From the NCBI GenBank assembly GCA_934203355.1, contig CAKPZC010000002.1:24065-88064 (forward strand): a stretch of 64,000 nucleotides of DNA, read 5' to 3'. The stretch comes from an uncultured Prevotella sp. (GTDB taxonomy: Bacteria > Bacteroidota > Bacteroidia > Bacteroidales > Bacteroidaceae). The notes below the pieces were generated by a model that did not search any database, had not been told where the DNA came from, and was given only the letters and a program-made list of their open reading frames with translations. A program made the position numbers and the translations under genes. Shown one piece after another: positions 61,215 through 64,000 of the stretch. How positions within the stretch are numbered: position 1 is the stretch's first letter; every line of letters begins with the position of its first letter.

Positions 61215-63236
61215 CTATTGTTCGTTGTCCTCAGCCTTCTTCGATGCCTCATGCTCTGCCTGTGCCTTGCGCACTTCTTCAGGCATATCCTCAAGCTTTG
61301 GTGTGTTGTCCTCGATAATCTCTTCCGAGCGGCTCACCCACGGACGCTTTCCGAATATTCGCTCCACGTCCTCGGCGAATATCACCTCACGAGTCATCAG
61401 CAAGTCGGCGAGTTTGTTGTGTCCCTCGCTGTGCTCCTTCAGAATCTGCTTTGCACGTGCATATTCGTCGTTAATCATCTTCAGCACCTCGTCGTCCATT
61501 ATCTTTGCCGTTGTCTCCGAGTATGGACGCTGGAACTGATACTCCTGGTTGTTGTAATAACATATGTTAGGCAGACGGTCGCTCATTCCGGCATAGGCAA
61601 TCATTCCATAAGCCGACTTCGTGGCTCGCTCCAGGTCGTTCATAGCTCCTGTTGAGATATGTCCGGTGAATATCTCCTCGGCAGCGCGTCCGCCGAGCAA
61701 TGCACACATCTCGTCGAGCATCTGCTCCTTGGTTGTTATCTGTCGTTCCTCGGGCAGATACCATGCGGCTCCCAGCGCACGTCCGCGTGGCACTATGCTC
61801 ACCTTTACAAGTGGGTTGGCATGTTCGCAGAACCACGACACTGTGGCGTGACCCGCCTCGTGCAATGCGATGGTGCGCTTCTCGTCGTTGGTCATCACCT
61901 TTGTCTTCTTCTCCAAACCTCCGATTATACGGTCCACGGCATCGAGGAAGTCCTGCTTACCCACACTCGTGTTGTTGTGGCGAGCAGCAATAAGTGCTGC
62001 CTCGTTGCACACATTGGCAATGTCGGCACCCGAGAATCCCGGTGTCTGACGCGACAGGAAGTCAATATCTACTGTATCGTCTATCTTCACCTTGCGCAGG
62101 TGCACCTGGAAAATCTCCTTGCGCTCAGTCAGGTCGGGCAGGTCGACGGTTATCTGGCGGTCGAAGCGTCCGGCACGCAGAAGTGCCGAGTCGAGCATAT
62201 CGGCACGGTTGGTAGCGGCAAGAATGATGACACCGCTGTTGGTTCCAAATCCGTCCATCTCTGTGAGCAGCGCGTTGAGCGTGTTCTCGCGCTCGTCGTT
62301 GCCACCCATTGCTGGGTTCTTGCTGCGGGCACGTCCCACGGCATCAATCTCGTCAATGAATATTATGCATGGTGCCTTCTCCTTAGCCTGGCGGAAGAGG
62401 TCGCGCACACGACTTGCGCCCACGCCTACAAACATCTCCACAAAGTCGGAGCCGCTCATAGAGAAGAACGGCACTCCAGCCTCGCCAGCCACTGCCTTGG
62501 CAAGCAGGGTCTTTCCTGTTCCCGGAGGGCCCACAAGCAGTGCGCCCTTGGGTATCTTGCCTCCAAGGTCGGTATACTTCTGCGGCTCTTTCAGGAAGTC
62601 GACAATCTCCTGCACTTCTTGCTTGGCACCTGCCTGTCCTGCCACATCCTTGAATGTGATGCCCAGGTCGTTGCCCTTCTCATACATCTGTGCCTTCGAC
62701 TTGCCTACGCTGAACACACCGCCGCCACCGGCTCCGCCGCCCATACGGCGCATCATGAACACCCACAGCAACACGAAGAATATTATCGGACCGAAGGTGT
62801 AGAAGATAGTCATCAGTCCTGAGTTGTTGTCTTTCTCATAACTGTAGTCGAGTATCTTGCCTTTCTGCTGGGCTTGGGTGAGATATGTGTCGAGCGACTC
62901 GGCTGAACCGTAGGTGACGCTCACAAACGGATTGTGTCCCACCTGCTGTCCGTCCTTGCCGAACACGTCGCGTATCTTTTCGGGCTTCACATACATGCGC
63001 AGTGTGCCCTTGTCCTTGTTCACCACAACGCTCTTGGCATAGCCCTTCTGCACATATATCTTGAACTTTGTATAGGTGGCGGTCTGGTTGGCTGCTGGAC
63101 CACCCAATATCGCTTCGCCACCGTCGGAGAAGAACAGCACAGCCAAAACCACGATGATTATCGTGTAGAACCAGTTCATGTTGAACCTTGGCATCTTCGG
63201 CTGATTGTCTCCTAATGGATTATTCTTGTTGTCCAT
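61215..63236 (-). CDS. ftsH: ATP-dependent zinc metalloprotease FtsH
   Basis: 673 residues. Two N-terminal membrane helices (~22-40 and ~143-162) enclose a periplasmic domain. The cytoplasmic part has the AAA+ module (Walker A GPPGTGKT 236-243, Walker B IIFIDE 291-296, the SRH ending near Arg357/Arg360) and the M41 protease with HEAGH (459-463). It degrades membrane and regulatory proteins and is usually essential. The gene starts one base after the rsfS stop. Confidence 0.98.
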   Translation of the reverse strand: MDNKNNPLGDNQPKMPRFNMNWFYTIIIVVLAVLFFSDGGEAILGGPAANQTATYTKFKIYVQKGYAKSVVVNKDKGTLRMYVKPEKIRDVFGKDGQQVGHNPFVSVTYGSAESLDTYLTQAQQKGKILDYSYEKDNNSGLMTIFYTFGPIIFFVLLWVFMMRRMGGGAGGGGVFSVGKSKAQMYEKGNDLGITFKDVAGQAGAKQEVQEIVDFLKEPQKYTDLGGKIPKGALLVGPPGTGKTLLAKAVAGEAGVPFFSMSGSDFVEMFVGVGASRVRDLFRQAKEKAPCIIFIDEIDAVGRARSKNPAMGGNDERENTLNALLTEMDGFGTNSGVIILAATNRADMLDSALLRAGRFDRQITVDLPDLTERKEIFQVHLRKVKIDDTVDIDFLSRQTPGFSGADIANVCNEAALIAARHNNTSVGKQDFLDAVDRIIGGLEKKTKVMTNDEKRTIALHEAGHATVSWFCEHANPLVKVSIVPRGRALGAAWYLPEERQITTKEQMLDEMCALLGGRAAEEIFTGHISTGAMNDLERATKSAYGMIAYAGMSDRLPNICYYNNQEYQFQRPYSETTAKIMDDEVLKMINDEYARAKQILKEHSEGHNKLADLLMTREVIFAEDVERIFGKRPWVSRSEEIIEDNTPKLEDMPEEVRKAQAEHEASKKAEDNEQ

Positions 63237-63237
63237 A

Positions 63238-63597
63238 TTAGTCTAAGTTTGGCACATTTGTTATCTTGGCATCCTGCCATAGGTTCTCAAGATTGTAGAA
63301 GTCGCGCGCCTCGGGTATGAACACGTGCACCAACACGTCTCCATAGTCCATTGCCACCCAGTAGGCCTGAGGCAAACCCTGCACATGAACGGGCTTCTCA
63401 TGGGCGTCGATACGAGCGATTTCGCTCACCGAGTCGGCTATAGCCTCCACCTGCGACGGCGAGTTACCCTGACATATCACGAAATAGTTGGCAATAGAAC
63501 CGTCCAACTCGCGGAGGTCGGCTATTGTTATGTCCTGTCCCTTTTTCTCTTGAATACCTTTAACGATGGCTTCAACCAGCTTGTTCTTGATTTCCAT
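63238..63597 (-). CDS. rsfS: Ribosome silencing factor
   Basis: 119 residues. RsfS/Iojap binds ribosomal protein L14 and blocks subunit joining in starvation. Motifs: GQDITIADLRELDGSIANYFVICQG, SQVEAIADSV and the end block DYGDVLVHVFIPEARDFYNLENLW. Translationally close to ftsH (one base gap). Confidence 0.95.
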   Translation of the reverse strand: MEIKNKLVEAIVKGIQEKKGQDITIADLRELDGSIANYFVICQGNSPSQVEAIADSVSEIARIDAHEKPVHVQGLPQAYWVAMDYGDVLVHVFIPEARDFYNLENLWQDAKITNVPNLD

Positions 63598-63662
63598 TCA
63601 GATTTAATCTTGTTTCTGTTGTTATATAATATAATAATGTTGTATATATTTTTAATACAATG

Positions 63663-63670
63663 CAAAGGTA
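63663..63670 (-). promoter_or_regulatory. -7 box of the rsfS-ftsH operon
   Basis: TACCTTTG on the minus strand, followed by CATTG. About 65 bases before the rsfS start. No clear -33 box. Confidence 0.45.
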
Positions 63671-63752
63671 CGCTGAATAATCTAAAAAACGGCTTAAAAC
63701 CATAAAAAACGACTTTTTATTAGATTTTATTAAAAAAAAAGAGGAAAAAGTG

Positions 63753-63782
63753 TTGTAAGTAAAAAAAATATTCGTACCTTTG
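63753..63782 (+). promoter_or_regulatory. tRNA-Gln promoter
   Basis: TTG (63753..63755), 19 bases, TACCTTTG (63775..63782) followed by CACTCGC, as at the other tRNA genes. Confidence 0.7.
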
Positions 63783-63817
63783 CACTCGCAATAAGGGAAC
63801 GAGTTGCGAGTAATTAT

Positions 63818-63888
63818 TGGGATATGGTGTAATGGTAACACTACAGATTCTGGTCCTGTCATTCTTGGTTCGAGTCCGAGTATCCCAA
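63818..63888 (+). tRNA. tRNA-Gln (anticodon CTG), copy 1
   Basis: 71 bases. Acceptor TGGGATA/TATCCCA, D-arm GTGT/ACAC, anticodon stem ACAGA/CCTGT with loop TTCTGGT, T-loop GGTTCGAGTCC. The last anticodon-stem pair (31-39) is A opposite C. Anticodon CTG reads CAG. Confidence 0.93.
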
Positions 63889-63926
63889 CAATGAAATCAA
63901 TATCGAGAACTTACATCGCTGAGTAT

Positions 63927-63997
63927 TGGGATATGGTGTAATGGTAACACTACAGATTCTGGTCCTGTCATTCTTGGTTCGAGTCCGAGTATCCCAA
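63927..63997 (+). tRNA. tRNA-Gln (anticodon CTG), copy 2
   Basis: Identical over all 71 bases to copy 1, 38 bases downstream. It lacks its own TAnnTTTG box and is probably co-transcribed. More tRNA genes may follow beyond the window. Confidence 0.93.
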
Positions 63998-64000
63998 CAA

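Noticed and set aside
61659-62822. 387-codon plus-strand frame opposite ftsH
   Set aside because: Shadow of a highly conserved gene with strong codon bias; the minus-strand product is certain.

Overview
The window looks like chromosomal DNA of a Bacteroidales bacterium, most likely Prevotella in the broad sense (Prevotellaceae). The grounds are PorX- and PorW/SprE-type regulators of the type IX secretion system (T9SS), secreted proteins with short T9SS-like C-terminal tails, BspA-like repeat surface proteins, families such as DUF1599, DUF4834, DUF5020, DUF349 and BT_3928, and promoters of the Bacteroidetes form (TTTG, about 20 bases, then TAnnTTTG). No phage, plasmid, transposase, CRISPR array or rRNA gene was seen. 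Most genes are core metabolism or housekeeping. Layout: 1-8 kb holds a partial secreted protein, a lipoprotein, a DUF1599 protein, a DoxX-like membrane protein joined to triosephosphate isomerase, a SPOR protein joined to GTP cyclohydrolase I, a lipoprotein and exonuclease III. 6.7-8.8 kb is a purine permease with a Tsx-like outer-membrane protein. 9-18.5 kb has a secreted bleomycin-hydrolase-type peptidase, an operon with both phosphatidylethanolamine steps (psd, pssA), dnaE and trxA. 18.5-29.8 kb is the surface and accessory part: a leucine-rich-repeat protein, a choice-of-anchor/Fn3-like protein, a DUF285 repeat protein followed by a 50-residue peptide gene, an AAA/PD-(D/E)XK protein and a transglutaminase-like lipoprotein. 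30-41.7 kb has two sodium-type transporters, tRNA-Pro, aroA, the porW-porX-tsaE run, a HigBA-like toxin-antitoxin pair and tRNA-Lys. 41.7-47.3 kb is housekeeping (AI-2E-type permease, rsmI, tadA, yraN, birA, pyrH). 47.5-56.4 kb has a ROK regulator and a four-gene signalling operon with a relic of a fifth gene. 56.8-64 kb has a DUF349 protein, mtnN-luxS, cdsA, ftsH-rsfS and two identical tRNA-Gln genes. Genes that work together: psd, pssA and cdsA supply phosphatidylethanolamine; mtnN and luxS run the activated-methyl cycle and can yield AI-2; porX and porW regulate or build the T9SS that would export the surface proteins; the Tsx-like protein and NCS2 permease could form a purine uptake route. 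The most unusual parts are: (1) the signalling operon, where one receptor has lost the phospho-accepting histidine and the ATPase domain and one response regulator carries a decayed kinase-like ATPase domain; (2) two families of hairpin-rich repeats placed directly at gene 3' ends; (3) a 15-base promoter sequence shared by all three tRNA transcription units; (4) a surface-protein and peptide cassette lying between two short direct repeats.
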